DNA of 64,000 bases from Isosphaera sp. Lineage in GTDB: Bacteria > Planctomycetota > Planctomycetia > Gemmatales > Gemmataceae. The stretch is from positions 38,424 to 102,423 of the forward strand of contig PNKH01000009.1 in assembly GCA_013822345.1 (NCBI GenBank), read 5' to 3'. The notes beneath the pieces are model-generated. The model did not search any database and was not told where the DNA came from. It saw only the letters and a program-made list of their open reading frames with translations. Position numbers and translations under genes: made by a program. The first letter of the stretch is position 1. The number at the start of each line of letters is the position of its first letter. This document shows, piece after piece, positions 41,938 to 51,095 of the stretch.

Positions 41938-42744
41938 TCAAGCGGGCTGCGGCTGCAGCTCGGGGCGGGCCAAGCCCGGGTTCGACTCCTCGGGGAGCGT
42001 CACCTTACTCTGGAAGTCCGCGGCGACCGCGTTCCGGTTGGGGAGCAGGAACACCCGGCGGAGCCACTTCGGGCCGAGAAACGCCTTGAACAGCGTGGCC
42101 GCCATCAGCCGGAGGTCGAGCCAGAGGCTCTGGTGCTGGGCGTAGTACAGGTCGTAGACGACCTTGTGCCGGACGCTGGTGATGTCCGTGTCGGCCGGCA
42201 ACTGCACCTGGGCGAGGCCGGTCACCCCGGGCTTGACCTGGAGGCGGTGCCGGTACCCGGGGACGAGCTGCTCCAGGCCCTTGGCCTGGATCACCTCCGG
42301 CCGCTCCGGCCGGGGGCCGACGAGGCTCATCTCGCCGCGCAGGACGTTCCAGAGCTGCGGCAGCTCGTCGATGTGGGTGAGGCGGAGGAACTTCCCGACC
42401 AGGGTCACGCGGTCGTCCCCCTTCTGGGACCACTGGATGCCGGTCTTCGCCTCGCAGTTGTGGTGCATGGTCCGGATCTTGATGATCCGATAAGTACGGC
42501 GGTGCAGCCCGAGGCGGGTCTGGGTGTAGAACACCGGACCCGGCGAGGTGAGTTTGACGGCGACGGCGGCGAACGCGAGGACGACGGCGGCGAACGGGAA
42601 GAGGAGGACGGCGGCGGTGTAGTCGAGGCCGACCTTGATGCCGGCGTACCAGCCCTCGGTGTTGGGCTTGCGGACGTCGGCTTGGGCGGTCAGGCGGTCG
42701 ATCTCGGGCCAGTGGGCTCGACGGTTGGGCGCTGTGATCGTCAT
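41938..42744 (-). CDS. Undecaprenyl-phosphate sugar-1-phosphate transferase (initiating glycosyltransferase)
   Basis: A protein of 268 residues, of the short PglC/WcaJ C-terminal type. A membrane segment is at about 38-62 ([22 protein letters not shown]), followed by the catalytic [47 protein letters not shown] and [11 protein letters not shown]. It transfers a sugar phosphate from a UDP-sugar to the lipid carrier to begin polysaccharide synthesis. It starts at ATG 42744; upstream codons in the open frame are leader. The AT-rich region upstream is probably its control region. Confidence 0.94.
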   Translation of the reverse strand: MTITAPNRRAHWPEIDRLTAQADVRKPNTEGWYAGIKVGLDYTAAVLLFPFAAVVLAFAAVAVKLTSPGPVFYTQTRLGLHRRTYRIIKIRTMHHNCEAKTGIQWSQKGDDRVTLVGKFLRLTHIDELPQLWNVLRGEMSLVGPRPERPEVIQAKGLEQLVPGYRHRLQVKPGVTGLAQVQLPADTDITSVRHKVVYDLYYAQHQSLWLDLRLMAATLFKAFLGPKWLRRVFLLPNRNAVAADFQSKVTLPEESNPGLARPELQPQPA

Positions 42745-43682
42745 CGGTGAGGGCTCCGGGTCCGTAAGTCCGAGGCTCGGAGAGGCGTAGGGTTGGCGGG
42801 GTGGCACCGGGCGTGGGCCCGGGTCAGGTCGGTCGCGGTCGTGACTCCCTTCCGGAAACGGTGCGGGCGACGGTAGCAGGCCAAGAATTCGCGGCGGGAG
42901 GGCCGCGATTTCTTTGGCATTACAGTGCGAACAATCGGTCCGATACAATAATGTCGGTGGTATTGTGTCCAGGTTTTTTGCCTGGGACAGAGTTCCTGGT
43001 TGTGAGAGTAATCTGCTACAACCCGCACGGCAACTAAAATCGGACCAGATTGTCATTTAACAAAACTTTATAATTTTATATGTTTATTGATCACAATTGT
43101 TGAGTTATTATGGATAATTTGATTTCTATTTGAATCCTATTCCATCTCCGTCGAATCTTTGCGGTTAGACATCAGCACACCCAGTGCCGTGAGGCGTTCA
43201 CAGGAAGCGTGTAACGGATTCTCTTACCGAACTATCTGTTAATAAACAACTTCGGTAAAAAAAAGCCGAGTACATTCTTTGCCGAGTCGGGGAGTCGGTC
43301 GGTGGGGTTTGCCAGTTGTTACCGCACTCCGTTAGGTAAACTTTGCGCCCGTTAACCGCGCTGAACTCAGATCGACTTTGGCACAGTGTAGCAGTTTTAC
43401 CCGTAGGATGGGAAGGAACGGACTGCCGAGTTTAGTGAAATTCATCACAAGCTCACGGGGCCTGATCCAGATTCGGGTTCTCTTCGGCCTCGGCAGCACC
43501 GGCCTGGACGGGCGGTCGGGAGGATTGTGAGGGCGGTGCGGGGGTGGTTACCGGATCCGCGGGAGACGGTCGCGGCCAGGGTACTGGGCGGCCGGGATGG
43601 TGCCGATGTTGAGAGGGTAGGTGCGGGCTGCGGCACAGCCGTGCGAGTCCGCGCATCGGTTCCGGACGCGAAAGGAATCGCG
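42745..43682. promoter_or_regulatory. 0.94-kb gene-free region with an AT-rich core (about 43030-43440)
   Basis: No gene is supported. Base composition changes sharply to AT-rich at about 43030-43170, unlike the rest of the window. On the minus strand TTGTGA (43096-43091) and TATAAA (43072-43067), 18 bases apart, form a promoter candidate facing the sugar transferase. An inverted repeat TTACCGAA/TTCGGTAA (43224-43231, 43251-43258) is followed on the plus strand by a run of A. The plus-strand gene at 43683 also takes its signals from here. No DnaA-box cluster is seen. Confidence 0.6.
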
Positions 43683-44303
43683 ATGAGCGGGCGACACACA
43701 ACCCTGGCGGCGGTCCTGCTGGCGGCCGGCGGTCCGGCCCTCGCGGCCGACTACACCCCCCCGCCGGCGGTCGCCGCCGGCACCGTCGTCGGGGTCCACG
43801 CCGACGCCGCCGGCGGGTGTGCCACGTGCGCCCCGGACGCCGGCACCAGGAAGCCCGGCCAGGCCCTCATTTCTCGCCTGCGGCCGACCACCGTCCAACT
43901 CGCCCCGGGGGCGTGCTTCGGGTACTTCCCGACCCAGTGGCGGAAGTGGGACGAGGTCTGCCCGTACCCGTACTCCCCGGCCGGGTTGAGCGAGGGGCAG
44001 CGGCCGCCGGTCCCGTACCCCGGGTACGGCGACCGCCCGGAGCCGAAGGGGCCCAACGGCGAGCTGCCGACCCCGCGGCCGGTGGACCCGAAGTCGGACA
44101 CCCCGGTGAAGCCGGACCCGAACGGGGCGGCACGGGCCCTGCCGCCGGCGAACCCACGCGTCCTCCCGCCGCCGCCGGCCAACCCGCGGGTCCTGCCGCC
44201 GCCGCCGCTCCCGCTGAACCACACCATCCCGCCGGTCCCGGTCAACACCCGGCCGCTCCCCCCGCCGCCCCCGCTCCCGGGGGAGAAGGCGGCGTCCCGC
44301 TGA
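43683..44303 (+). CDS. Secreted proline-rich protein of unknown function
   Basis: A protein of 206 residues with signal peptide MSGRHTTLAAVLLAAGGPALAA. The mature part has a Cys pair (GGCATCAPD), an aromatic segment (CFGYFPTQWRKWDEVCPYPY, about 77-96) and a C-terminal half of Pro repeats, including two copies of ANPRVLPPPP. The aromatic segment resembles short conserved parts of planctomycete envelope proteins. Start ATG 43683 with AAAGGA upstream. The lack of enzymatic motifs suggests a structural or wall-associated role. Confidence 0.75.
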   Translation: MSGRHTTLAAVLLAAGGPALAADYTPPPAVAAGTVVGVHADAAGGCATCAPDAGTRKPGQALISRLRPTTVQLAPGACFGYFPTQWRKWDEVCPYPYSPAGLSEGQRPPVPYPGYGDRPEPKGPNGELPTPRPVDPKSDTPVKPDPNGAARALPPANPRVLPPPPANPRVLPPPPLPLNHTIPPVPVNTRPLPPPPPLPGEKAASR

Positions 44304-44415
44304 CCGGCGGGGCCGGGTCGCGGCCGGCCGGTTCCTGTCGTATGATGACACCGAAGTCACGACGCCCGACCCGAGAGGGTCGGGTGTTTGCTTTTCCCCA
44401 CCCACAGAGTGACGC

Positions 44416-45354
44416 ATGGCCGGTCGGTGTCTGGTGACGGGCGGCGGCGGGTTCATCGGGTCCCACCTGGCCGACGCCCTGCTGGCGCTCGGCCGGCCGG
44501 TCCGGGTGCTCGACGACTTCAGCACCGGGCGGCGCGGGAACATCCCGGCCGGGGTCGAAGTGGTCGACGGGAGCGTCACCGACCCGGCGGCGTGCGCCCG
44601 GGCGGCGGACGGGTGCGAGGTGGTGTTCCACCTGGCGGCACTGGCGTCGGTGGCGAAGAGCGTGGAGGACCCGCCGGCCAGCCACGCGGTGTGCGCGACC
44701 GGCACCCTCCACGTCCTGGACGCGGCCCGGAAGGCGGGGGTCCGGCGGGTGGTGTACGCCGGCAGCGCCAGCGCCTACGGCGGGGCGAGCGACCCGGCCG
44801 GGCAGGACGAGGACACCCCGCTGGTCGCCCTGTCCCCGTACGCCGCGGCCAAGCTGGCCGGCGAGTTCTACTGCCAGTCGTTCGCCGACACCTACGGGAT
44901 GGAAACCGTCCGGCTCCGGTTCTTCAACGTGTTCGGCCCGCGGCAGCGCGCCGACAGCCCGTACAGCGGGGTGATCGCCATCTTCACCGGGGCCCTCACC
45001 GCCGGCCGAATCCCGACGGTCCACGGGGACGGGCTGCAGTCGCGCGACTTCGTGTACGTGTCGGACGTGGCCGACGCCCTGATCCGGGCGGCCGACACCC
45101 CGGGGGTGTCGGGGCGGGTGTACAACGTCGGGACCGGCGGGAGCGTGACCCTGTTGGACCTGGTGCGGGAGCTGAACGCGGCCCTGGGGAAGTCGGTGGT
45201 GCCGAACCACGGGGCGGCCCGGGCCGGCGACATCCGCCACTCCCGGGCGAAGATCGGCCGGATCCAGGCGGACCTGGGGTACAAGCCGCGGGTGGGCTTC
45301 GCGGACGGGTTGCGGCGGACCCTGGAGTGGTATCAGACGCAGCCGAAGGGCTGA
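44416..45354 (+). CDS. NAD-dependent sugar-nucleotide epimerase (UDP-glucose/GlcNAc 4-epimerase type)
   Basis: A short-chain dehydrogenase of 312 residues. The Rossmann motif GGGGFIGSHLADAL is at 9-22, FHLAALASV at about 76-84, the catalytic Ser region AGSASAYGG, and the Tyr/Lys pair in SPYAAAKLAGE (about 136-146). RLRFFNVFGPRQ and RDFVYVSDVADAL are family hallmarks. WbpP/GalE-like enzymes interconvert UDP-hexoses or UDP-HexNAc. With galT and glf it could supply UDP-galactose and UDP-galactofuranose. Exact substrate unknown. Confidence 0.92.
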   Translation: MAGRCLVTGGGGFIGSHLADALLALGRPVRVLDDFSTGRRGNIPAGVEVVDGSVTDPAACARAADGCEVVFHLAALASVAKSVEDPPASHAVCATGTLHVLDAARKAGVRRVVYAGSASAYGGASDPAGQDEDTPLVALSPYAAAKLAGEFYCQSFADTYGMETVRLRFFNVFGPRQRADSPYSGVIAIFTGALTAGRIPTVHGDGLQSRDFVYVSDVADALIRAADTPGVSGRVYNVGTGGSVTLLDLVRELNAALGKSVVPNHGAARAGDIRHSRAKIGRIQADLGYKPRVGFADGLRRTLEWYQTQPKG

Positions 45355-45359
45355 TCCGC

Positions 45360-45429
45360 TCCGTCCGAGCCGGACGCGTGAGCGACGGGTCTTGCGTCGG
45401 CCGTCGCTCACGCGTCCGGCTCGGACGGA
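45360..45429. repeat. Long inverted repeat, perfect 29-bp arms
   Basis: Arms 45360-45388 and 45401-45429 are exactly complementary around a 12-base loop, beginning 5 bases after the epimerase stop codon. Confidence 0.95.
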
Positions 45430-45567
45430 CGGAGAAATCCTCCAACGGCGGTTTTCCGCTTGTCGGTCGCACCTCGGCGGGGTTAGCCTATACACATCCA
45501 CCTCGCCGACCCCGGGCGGACGACTCGCAACCGCCCGACCCGCGGGTCCGTTCGCCGGGGAGCCGCC

Positions 45568-47457
45568 ATGCCTCGCCTCGTCTCTCCCGTCCGCCGGCCC
45601 GGTTGGGCCGCCGCCGTCGTCGGCCTGTTCGCGCTGGTCGCGGCCGGCGAGTCGGTCGGCCAGGACCCGCCCCGCCCGCCCGGCCGCCTGCCGGGCCGGC
45701 CCCCCCAGCCGGGCCAGCCGGTCCAACCCGTCGACCCCGCCCAGCCCGGCGTCGTGCCGGCCCCCGTCGTCCCCCCGGCCCCCGGGATGCCGCCGGCCGC
45801 GGGCGTCCAGCCGGCGGACCGGGCGGCGATCAACCGGGCGATCGACGCCGGGGTGAAGTACCTGCAGACGGTTCAGAACCCGAACGGCAGCTGGGAGAGC
45901 AAGGCCCCGGGGGGCGAGCGGTGGGTGGTCGGGTACACCGCCCTGGCCGGGCTGACCCTGATCGAGTGCGGGGTGCCGGTCACCGACCCGGGGATCCAGA
46001 AGGCGGCCGAGGGCGTCCGCCGCTCCGTCTACCCGTACCCGAGCCCGAACCCGAAGGTGAAGCAGGACGTGCTGGACGACACCTACGAGGTGTCCCTGGC
46101 CATCCTGTTCCTCGACCGGGTCGGGGACAGGAAGGACGACCGGCTGATCCAGGTGCTGGCGACCCGGCTGATCGCGGGGCAGGCCGGCAGCGGGGGGTGG
46201 GGGTACAAGGTGCCGCGGATGTCCGAGTCGGACGCGAAGGTGCTGCTCCCCGCGATCCGGAAGCTGTCCCCGCCGGCGGAGCCGAACACCCCGAGCCACC
46301 GGGAGCGGCCGTCCCGGCTCGGGCTGTGCATCAAGGCGTCGGACGACCTGTCCGGGAAGGCGGCCCCGCCGTACGACCCGGCGAAGGCCCGGAAGGACGC
46401 CCTCGCCACCCCCGGCCTGACCCCCGCGATGAAGGCCTGGCCGGTGTTCCAGGAGGCGGACCAGTTCCAGCCGACCGCCGACCCGCCGGACCGTCGGAGT
46501 CAGGTGGTGGCCCCGACCACCGACAACTCGAACACCCACTTCGCGATGCTCGCCCTGTGGGCGGCCCGGAAGCACGACGTGCCGGCCGACCGGTCGCTGA
46601 CCCTGCTGGCCCGGCGGTTCCGGGCGAGCAACAAGGGGAGCGGCGGGTGGGAGTACAACTTCGTCCGCGGCGGGGGCGAGAAGGCGACCCCGTCGATGAC
46701 CTCGGTCGCCCTGATGGGGGTGGCGATCGGTCACGTCATCGACCCGGACGCCCGGCTGAAGCCGGAGGACGACCCGCTGGTGCTGGGGGCGTTCCGGTGG
46801 CTGTCGCGGTACATCGGGGAGCCGGCCGGGCGGATCGACGGCCGGCCGGCCCCGAAGGACGCCCGGGGGCTGTACTTCCTGTGGGCGGTGGAGCGGGTGG
46901 CGGTGCTGTACGACGTGGCGAAGCTGGCCCAGAAGGACTGGTACCTGTGGGGGGCGGAGATCCTGCTCGGGCACCAGAACCCGGCCGACGGGTCGTGGTC
47001 GGAGGAGGGTGGGTATCACGGCCAGCACCCGATCCTGAACACCTGCTTCGCGCTGCTGTTCCTGAAGCGGGCGAACCTGACCCCGGACCTGTCGCGCCGC
47101 CTGGTGATCGACACCACCGCCCTGACCGAGAAGGTGGACAGCAAGCCGGACACGTCGCCGATCGTGCCGGAGCCGCCGCCGGAGCCGTCGGAGATCGCGG
47201 AGGAGATCCCGCCGCCGCGGGAGAAGGAGGAGGCGCCGGCGGCCACGACCCCGGTGCGGACGGCGGCCGAGCCGACGGTCGAAGCGCCGACGACCACACC
47301 GGAGAAGAAGAAGGGATTCCCGTGGGGGTGGATCGTGCTCGGGCTGGTGGTCGCCGTCGGGCTCGGGTTCTGCCTCTTCCTGCTGCTGACCCGGAAGAAG
47401 GAAGAGGAGAAGCCGAAGAAGAAAAAGAAGAAGCTGAAGGCGAAGGCGGCGGACTGA
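45568..47457 (+). CDS. Prenyltransferase/squalene-cyclase-like (alpha/alpha barrel) protein with C-terminal membrane anchor
   Basis: A protein of 629 residues. A signal-like hydrophobic segment (WAAAVVGLFALVAAGESVG) is followed by a Pro-rich linker, then repeats typical of the squalene cyclase/prenyltransferase alpha-alpha toroid (AIDAGVKYLQTVQNPNGSWE, GQAGSGGWGYKVP, GSGGWEYNF, ILLGHQNPADGSWSEEG), spanning about 85-510. A second Pro/Glu/Thr-rich linker precedes a transmembrane helix (WGWIVLGLVVAVGLGFCLFLLL) and a Lys-rich cytoplasmic tail. The DxDD motif of squalene-hopene cyclase is not seen, so it is unlikely to be a cyclase. Family common in planctomycetes, function unknown. Confidence 0.85.
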   Translation: MPRLVSPVRRPGWAAAVVGLFALVAAGESVGQDPPRPPGRLPGRPPQPGQPVQPVDPAQPGVVPAPVVPPAPGMPPAAGVQPADRAAINRAIDAGVKYLQTVQNPNGSWESKAPGGERWVVGYTALAGLTLIECGVPVTDPGIQKAAEGVRRSVYPYPSPNPKVKQDVLDDTYEVSLAILFLDRVGDRKDDRLIQVLATRLIAGQAGSGGWGYKVPRMSESDAKVLLPAIRKLSPPAEPNTPSHRERPSRLGLCIKASDDLSGKAAPPYDPAKARKDALATPGLTPAMKAWPVFQEADQFQPTADPPDRRSQVVAPTTDNSNTHFAMLALWAARKHDVPADRSLTLLARRFRASNKGSGGWEYNFVRGGGEKATPSMTSVALMGVAIGHVIDPDARLKPEDDPLVLGAFRWLSRYIGEPAGRIDGRPAPKDARGLYFLWAVERVAVLYDVAKLAQKDWYLWGAEILLGHQNPADGSWSEEGGYHGQHPILNTCFALLFLKRANLTPDLSRRLVIDTTALTEKVDSKPDTSPIVPEPPPEPSEIAEEIPPPREKEEAPAATTPVRTAAEPTVEAPTTTPEKKKGFPWGWIVLGLVVAVGLGFCLFLLLTRKKEEEKPKKKKKKLKAKAAD

Positions 47458-47570
47458 CGTGGCGAGCGGCCGGCACGGAACGAGAACGCCCGGGGTAGTC
47501 GCCCCGGGCGTCATTGCTTCTGTCGGTGAGCGTGTGGGGTGCTCGGTGGGTGTCCGGCGGCACCGCTACT

Positions 47571-47757
47571 CTTCACCCCGAAGGGGTGGGACAACGTAGT
47601 CCGGGGCACCGCCCCGGGTCGACGGCCGTAACCGCCCCCCAGCCTGTAGGGCTGGGACACGGTGGGCGTGTCGCAGCCCTTCAGGCTGCGGGGTGACTGG
47701 TGTCGCCGACCCGGGGCGTTGCCCCGGGCTACGTTGTCCCACCCCTTCGGGGTGAAG
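47571..47757. repeat. Composite nested inverted repeat, 48-bp outer arms
   Basis: Arms 47571-47618 and 47710-47757 pair at 46 of 48 positions. The 91-base centre contains two further hairpins (cagcctgtagggctg and cagcccttcaggctg), which also pair with one another. The arms contain ACAACGTAG and the GGGGTG/CACCCC ends. I recall similar sequences as interspersed repeats in other genomes. It sits between two plus-strand genes. Confidence 0.92.
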
Positions 47758-47840
47758 ACGCCCGTCCGGTTGGGGTTGAGCGATTCCGCCGCCCGTGGCC
47801 ATGATCCGCGGCCGGACCCTCGCCCGTCCCCCGCCGCGGT

Positions 47841-48800
47841 GTGCCGTTGCTCACCTCCCTCCTGCCGATCACGTTCCCGGTCCGCCGCGCCGCGGCGGAG
47901 CCGACCCCCGCGCCCGGCCCGGTCTGCGTCGCCAGCTTCGACATCGAAGAGCACCACCGGATCGAGGCCGCCGCCCGGGTGACGGTCCCCGAGGCCGTCA
48001 AAGCCGAGTACGCCGGGCGGATGGAGCGGGTCACCCGCGACCTGCTCGGCCGGCTCGCGGCGGCGGGGGTGAAGGCGACGTTCTTCGTCGTCGGCGAGAT
48101 CGCCCGGACGCACCCCCACCTGGTCCGCGACATCCACGCCGCCGGGCACGAGGTCGGGTCCCACTCGTGGGACCATCGCCGCGTCCACACCTTCACCCCG
48201 GCCGCGTTCCGCGACGACCTGCGGCGGAGCAAGGAGGCGCTCGAGGACGTGACCGGGGCGGCGGTCGTCGGGTTCCGGGCGCCGACGTTCAGCGTCGTCC
48301 GGCAGACCGGGTGGGCGGTGGACGTGCTGGCCGAGTGCGGGATCGAGTACGACTCGTCGGTCTTCCCGGTGCGGCACGACCGGTACGGGGTGCCCGGGGC
48401 GCCACGGGGGCCGTTCCGGGCCGCCGGCCACGACCGCGAGATCCTGGAGCTGCCGCTGCTGACGTACCGGGCGGCCGGGTACAGCCTGCCGGTCGCCGGC
48501 GGCGGGTACTTCCGGCTGTTCCCGCCGGCGGTGATGCGGGCCGGCATCCGCCAGGCGGCCGCGGCCCCCGGCCCGGCGGTGGCGATGCTGTACTTCCACC
48601 CGTGGGAGTTCGACCCGGACCAGCCGCGGCTGCCGCTCGGCCGGCTCGCCCGGTGGCGGACGTACGTCGGGATGCGGCGGACCACCGCCCGGCTCGACGC
48701 CCTGCTGTCTGCGTACACCTTCACCCGCGCCGCCGACGCGGCCCGCGGCATCCGGGCCGCCGGGGCGGAGCTGCCGCGGTACAGCCTCGTCGCCGCGTAG
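47841..48800 (+). CDS. Polysaccharide deacetylase (exosortase-associated, DUF3473 type)
   Basis: A NodB-fold protein of 319 residues beginning with GTG. SFDIEEHHRI (about 32-41) replaces the common TFDDG, as in XrtA-system deacetylases; KATFFVVGEIA, GHEVGSHSWDHRRVHTFTP (HSxxH zinc motif) and GFRAPTFSV follow. The C-terminal part with YSLPVAGGGYFRLFPP and YFHPWEFDPDQPRLP is the DUF3473 extension. It deacetylates an exported polysaccharide. A PEP-CTERM protein gene next door supports a link to exosortase-linked extracellular polysaccharide. Confidence 0.92.
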   Translation: MPLLTSLLPITFPVRRAAAEPTPAPGPVCVASFDIEEHHRIEAAARVTVPEAVKAEYAGRMERVTRDLLGRLAAAGVKATFFVVGEIARTHPHLVRDIHAAGHEVGSHSWDHRRVHTFTPAAFRDDLRRSKEALEDVTGAAVVGFRAPTFSVVRQTGWAVDVLAECGIEYDSSVFPVRHDRYGVPGAPRGPFRAAGHDREILELPLLTYRAAGYSLPVAGGGYFRLFPPAVMRAGIRQAAAAPGPAVAMLYFHPWEFDPDQPRLPLGRLARWRTYVGMRRTTARLDALLSAYTFTRAADAARGIRAAGAELPRYSLVAA

Positions 48801-48836
48801 CCCGGTCGGCCGCCCCACGGGGTCTGAGGTTTGGTC

Positions 48837-48895
48837 TTGTGGCACAGGTCGGGAGACCTGTGCCGCCTTCACAGGTCTGGAGACCTGTGCCACAA
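48837..48895. repeat. Imperfect inverted repeat, 26-bp arms (23 paired)
   Basis: Arms 48837-48862 and 48870-48895 pair except for three central positions. The word ACAGGTC/GACCTGT occurs four times in alternating orientation. It lies between the convergent deacetylase and PEP-CTERM genes. Confidence 0.88.
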
Positions 48896-48905
48896 ACCCG
48901 AGTCT

Positions 48906-49235
48906 TCACACCTCGTTCGCCGTGCTATTCTTCCGCCGGACCGCCCGGTACCCGGCCGCCGCGGCCAGGCCGGCCAGCCCGCCGACCAGGGTCGCCGGCT
49001 CCGGCGTGCTCACCGGCGGCGGGCACCGGTCGATGACCACCGGCGGGGTCACCACCGGCGGGACGACGATGACCGGCGGCGGGGGCGGCGGCTCGAACGG
49101 CGGCGGGGCGACCGGCTCGACCACCGCCGGCGGGCCCATCGGCGGAAAGAACGCGCTCGCCGCCGGGGACCAGGCCACGAACGGCAGCGCCGCCAGGGCG
49201 GCGGTCGGGAGGACGAGTCTGCGGCGGGCGGGCAT
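48906..49235 (-). CDS. PEP-CTERM sorting-domain protein, proline-rich
   Basis: A protein of 109 residues: N-terminal signal (RRLVLPTAALAALPFVAWSPAASA), a Pro-rich middle (VEPVAPPPFEPPPPPPVIVV) and a C-terminal tripartite signal with the motif STPEPATL, a hydrophobic helix and a basic end (RAVRRKN). This is the exosortase/archaeosortase recognition tag. The protein would be exported, cleaved at PEP and attached or released. No exosortase gene is in the window. The neighbouring deacetylase is of the type that goes with such systems. Confidence 0.9.
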   Translation of the reverse strand: MPARRRLVLPTAALAALPFVAWSPAASAFFPPMGPPAVVEPVAPPPFEPPPPPPVIVVPPVVTPPVVIDRCPPPVSTPEPATLVGGLAGLAAAAGYRAVRRKNSTANEV

Positions 49236-49511
49236 GCGGCCCCTCCTTGGGCGGGTGCGGGTCGGGCGGAACCGGCGCGGGTGACGCACGTCTTTTCGGA
49301 CGGGGGGGTGGGGCGGGTTGAGCCTTTCGCGCGGGCCCGGGGGCAACGGGTTGGAACGGTCGGGCCGGGGAGTCGGGGCGGCCGCGGGGGGAAAGCGGTC
49401 CGGACGACCGAGCGCGTGCGGGCCGGGTGCCGGCGGCGGCCGAAGACTGATCCGACTGACGTGCGGCCGGCGGAGTGCCGGGCCGGCCGGCGGGTCAGGA
49501 GGACCAGTCCC

Positions 49512-51023
49512 ATGCGCCGCACCCTTCTCGGTCTCGCGCTCGGGGTGTTCGCTTCCCCCGCCGCGGCCCAGACCGCCCGGACCGCCCCGCCCCCGCAGCG
49601 CTCCGCCCGCCTCGGCGCCCCGACCGCCGTCCCCGACCCCGCGCCCGCCGCCGACCCCGGGGTCACCCCGGCCGGCCTGGTCCACCGGTCCGCCGGGGCG
49701 CTCGGTGCCCCGACCCCGGTGGTGCCGTCGGTCATGCCGACCCGGCCGGTCGCCGCCGCCCAGCCGTCCGTCGTCGAGGACCGCGGGACCGGCCCCCTCC
49801 CGACCACCCCCGTCTACCCCCCCGGCGTCCCGACGGTCGTCGTCCCGTCCGTCGCCCCGGAGGGGTTCGTCGTCGGGCCGCCGGGGGTCGACGGCCTCGT
49901 GCCCGGGGCGGTCGCGATCGGCCGGGTCGCCGGGTGCGGGAAGTGGTACTCGTCCGGCGAGTACCTGCTGTGGTTCACCAAGTCGGCCGAGATCCCGCCG
50001 CTGGTGACCACCAGCTCGTTGCCGTTCAACGGCCGGCTCGGGGTGGGCGACACCCGGGTGCTGCTCGGCGGGTCGTTCGGGGACCTGACCCACTCCGGCG
50101 GGCGGGTGACCGTCGGCCGGTGGTTCGGGGACGGGCAGTGCCGCGGGCTCGAGGCCCGCGGGTTCTACGTCAACCAGGACACGGCGACGTTCTCGGCGAA
50201 CACGGCCGCGTTCCCGCTGCTGGCCCGGCCGTTCTTCAACGTGAACCCGAACACCCCGTTCTTCGGGTCGAGTTCGGAGGTGGTGGCCGACTCGGTCCGG
50301 GCGACCGGCGGGGTGTCGGCGGCGCTGGAGAGCGAGGCGTGGGGGGCGGAGTTGAACTACCGCCGGTACCTGCTCGGCGGCCCGAGCGCCCGGCTGGACG
50401 CCCTCGTCGGCTACCGGTACTTCGGGTTGGAAGAGCGGCTGACGGTGACCGAGCGGTTCACCCGCATCCCGGGGTCGACGGGGCCGGGGTTCCCGGCGGT
50501 GTTCGGGACGGTGACGGACCAGTTCCGGACGGTGAACCACTTCCACGGCGGCCAGGTCGGGCTGCTGGGCGAGGTGCGGCGCGGGCGGTGGTCGGTGGAC
50601 GGGCGGGTGACGGTGGCGTTCGGGAACCTGAACCGGACGGCGGAGATCATGGGCGGCCAGTCGCTGGTGATGCCCAACGGGATGCCGGTGGTGGCGGCCG
50701 GCGGGCTGCTGGCGGTGCCGGGGGCGAACGTCGGACGGTTCACCGACAACGTGTTCGCGGTGGTCCCGGAGGTCGGGCTGAACGTCGGGTACCAGGTGAC
50801 GAGCCGGATGCGGGTGTTCGTGGGGTACAACTTCCTGTACCTGAGCAACGCGCTGCGGCCGGGCGACACGATCGACACCGGGTTGGACGCGGCCCGGATC
50901 CCGAACTTCCTGGACGCGGGGACGGCGGCCCCGATCGCCGGGGTGCCGCGTCCGCGGCCGCTGCTGAAGTCGTCGGACTACTACCTGCAGGGGATCACCT
51001 TCGGGCTGAGCTTCAACTGGTGA
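49512..51023 (+). CDS. BBP7-family outer-membrane beta-barrel protein
   Basis: A protein of 503 residues with a signal peptide (MRRTLLGLALGVFASPAAA), a Pro-rich extension of about 120 residues, then the barrel domain beginning with WYSSGEYLLWFTKSAEIPPLVTT, which is the signature of planctomycete BBP7 proteins. Alternating strands end with a terminal Phe/Trp strand (YLQGITFGLSFNW). It should insert in the outer membrane as a porin-like protein. The family is a planctomycete marker. Upstream are 276 bases without a gene, which would hold its promoter. Confidence 0.93.
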   Translation: MRRTLLGLALGVFASPAAAQTARTAPPPQRSARLGAPTAVPDPAPAADPGVTPAGLVHRSAGALGAPTPVVPSVMPTRPVAAAQPSVVEDRGTGPLPTTPVYPPGVPTVVVPSVAPEGFVVGPPGVDGLVPGAVAIGRVAGCGKWYSSGEYLLWFTKSAEIPPLVTTSSLPFNGRLGVGDTRVLLGGSFGDLTHSGGRVTVGRWFGDGQCRGLEARGFYVNQDTATFSANTAAFPLLARPFFNVNPNTPFFGSSSEVVADSVRATGGVSAALESEAWGAELNYRRYLLGGPSARLDALVGYRYFGLEERLTVTERFTRIPGSTGPGFPAVFGTVTDQFRTVNHFHGGQVGLLGEVRRGRWSVDGRVTVAFGNLNRTAEIMGGQSLVMPNGMPVVAAGGLLAVPGANVGRFTDNVFAVVPEVGLNVGYQVTSRMRVFVGYNFLYLSNALRPGDTIDTGLDAARIPNFLDAGTAAPIAGVPRPRPLLKSSDYYLQGITFGLSFNW

Positions 51024-51095
51024 CCGGTGCGGGGTGCGTGCCGTACAACGCGGGTGACCGGCCGCCGGTCACCACATCCCACTCCGAGGCACCCC

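Noticed and set aside
43030..43440. AT-rich island as a replication origin
   Set aside because: I found no cluster of DnaA boxes and no dnaA, dnaN or gidA gene nearby.
47566..47802. Small minus-strand protein in the 47.6-kb repeat
   Set aside because: It is the translation of a palindromic repeat. Similar spurious proteins are known to arise from such repeats.
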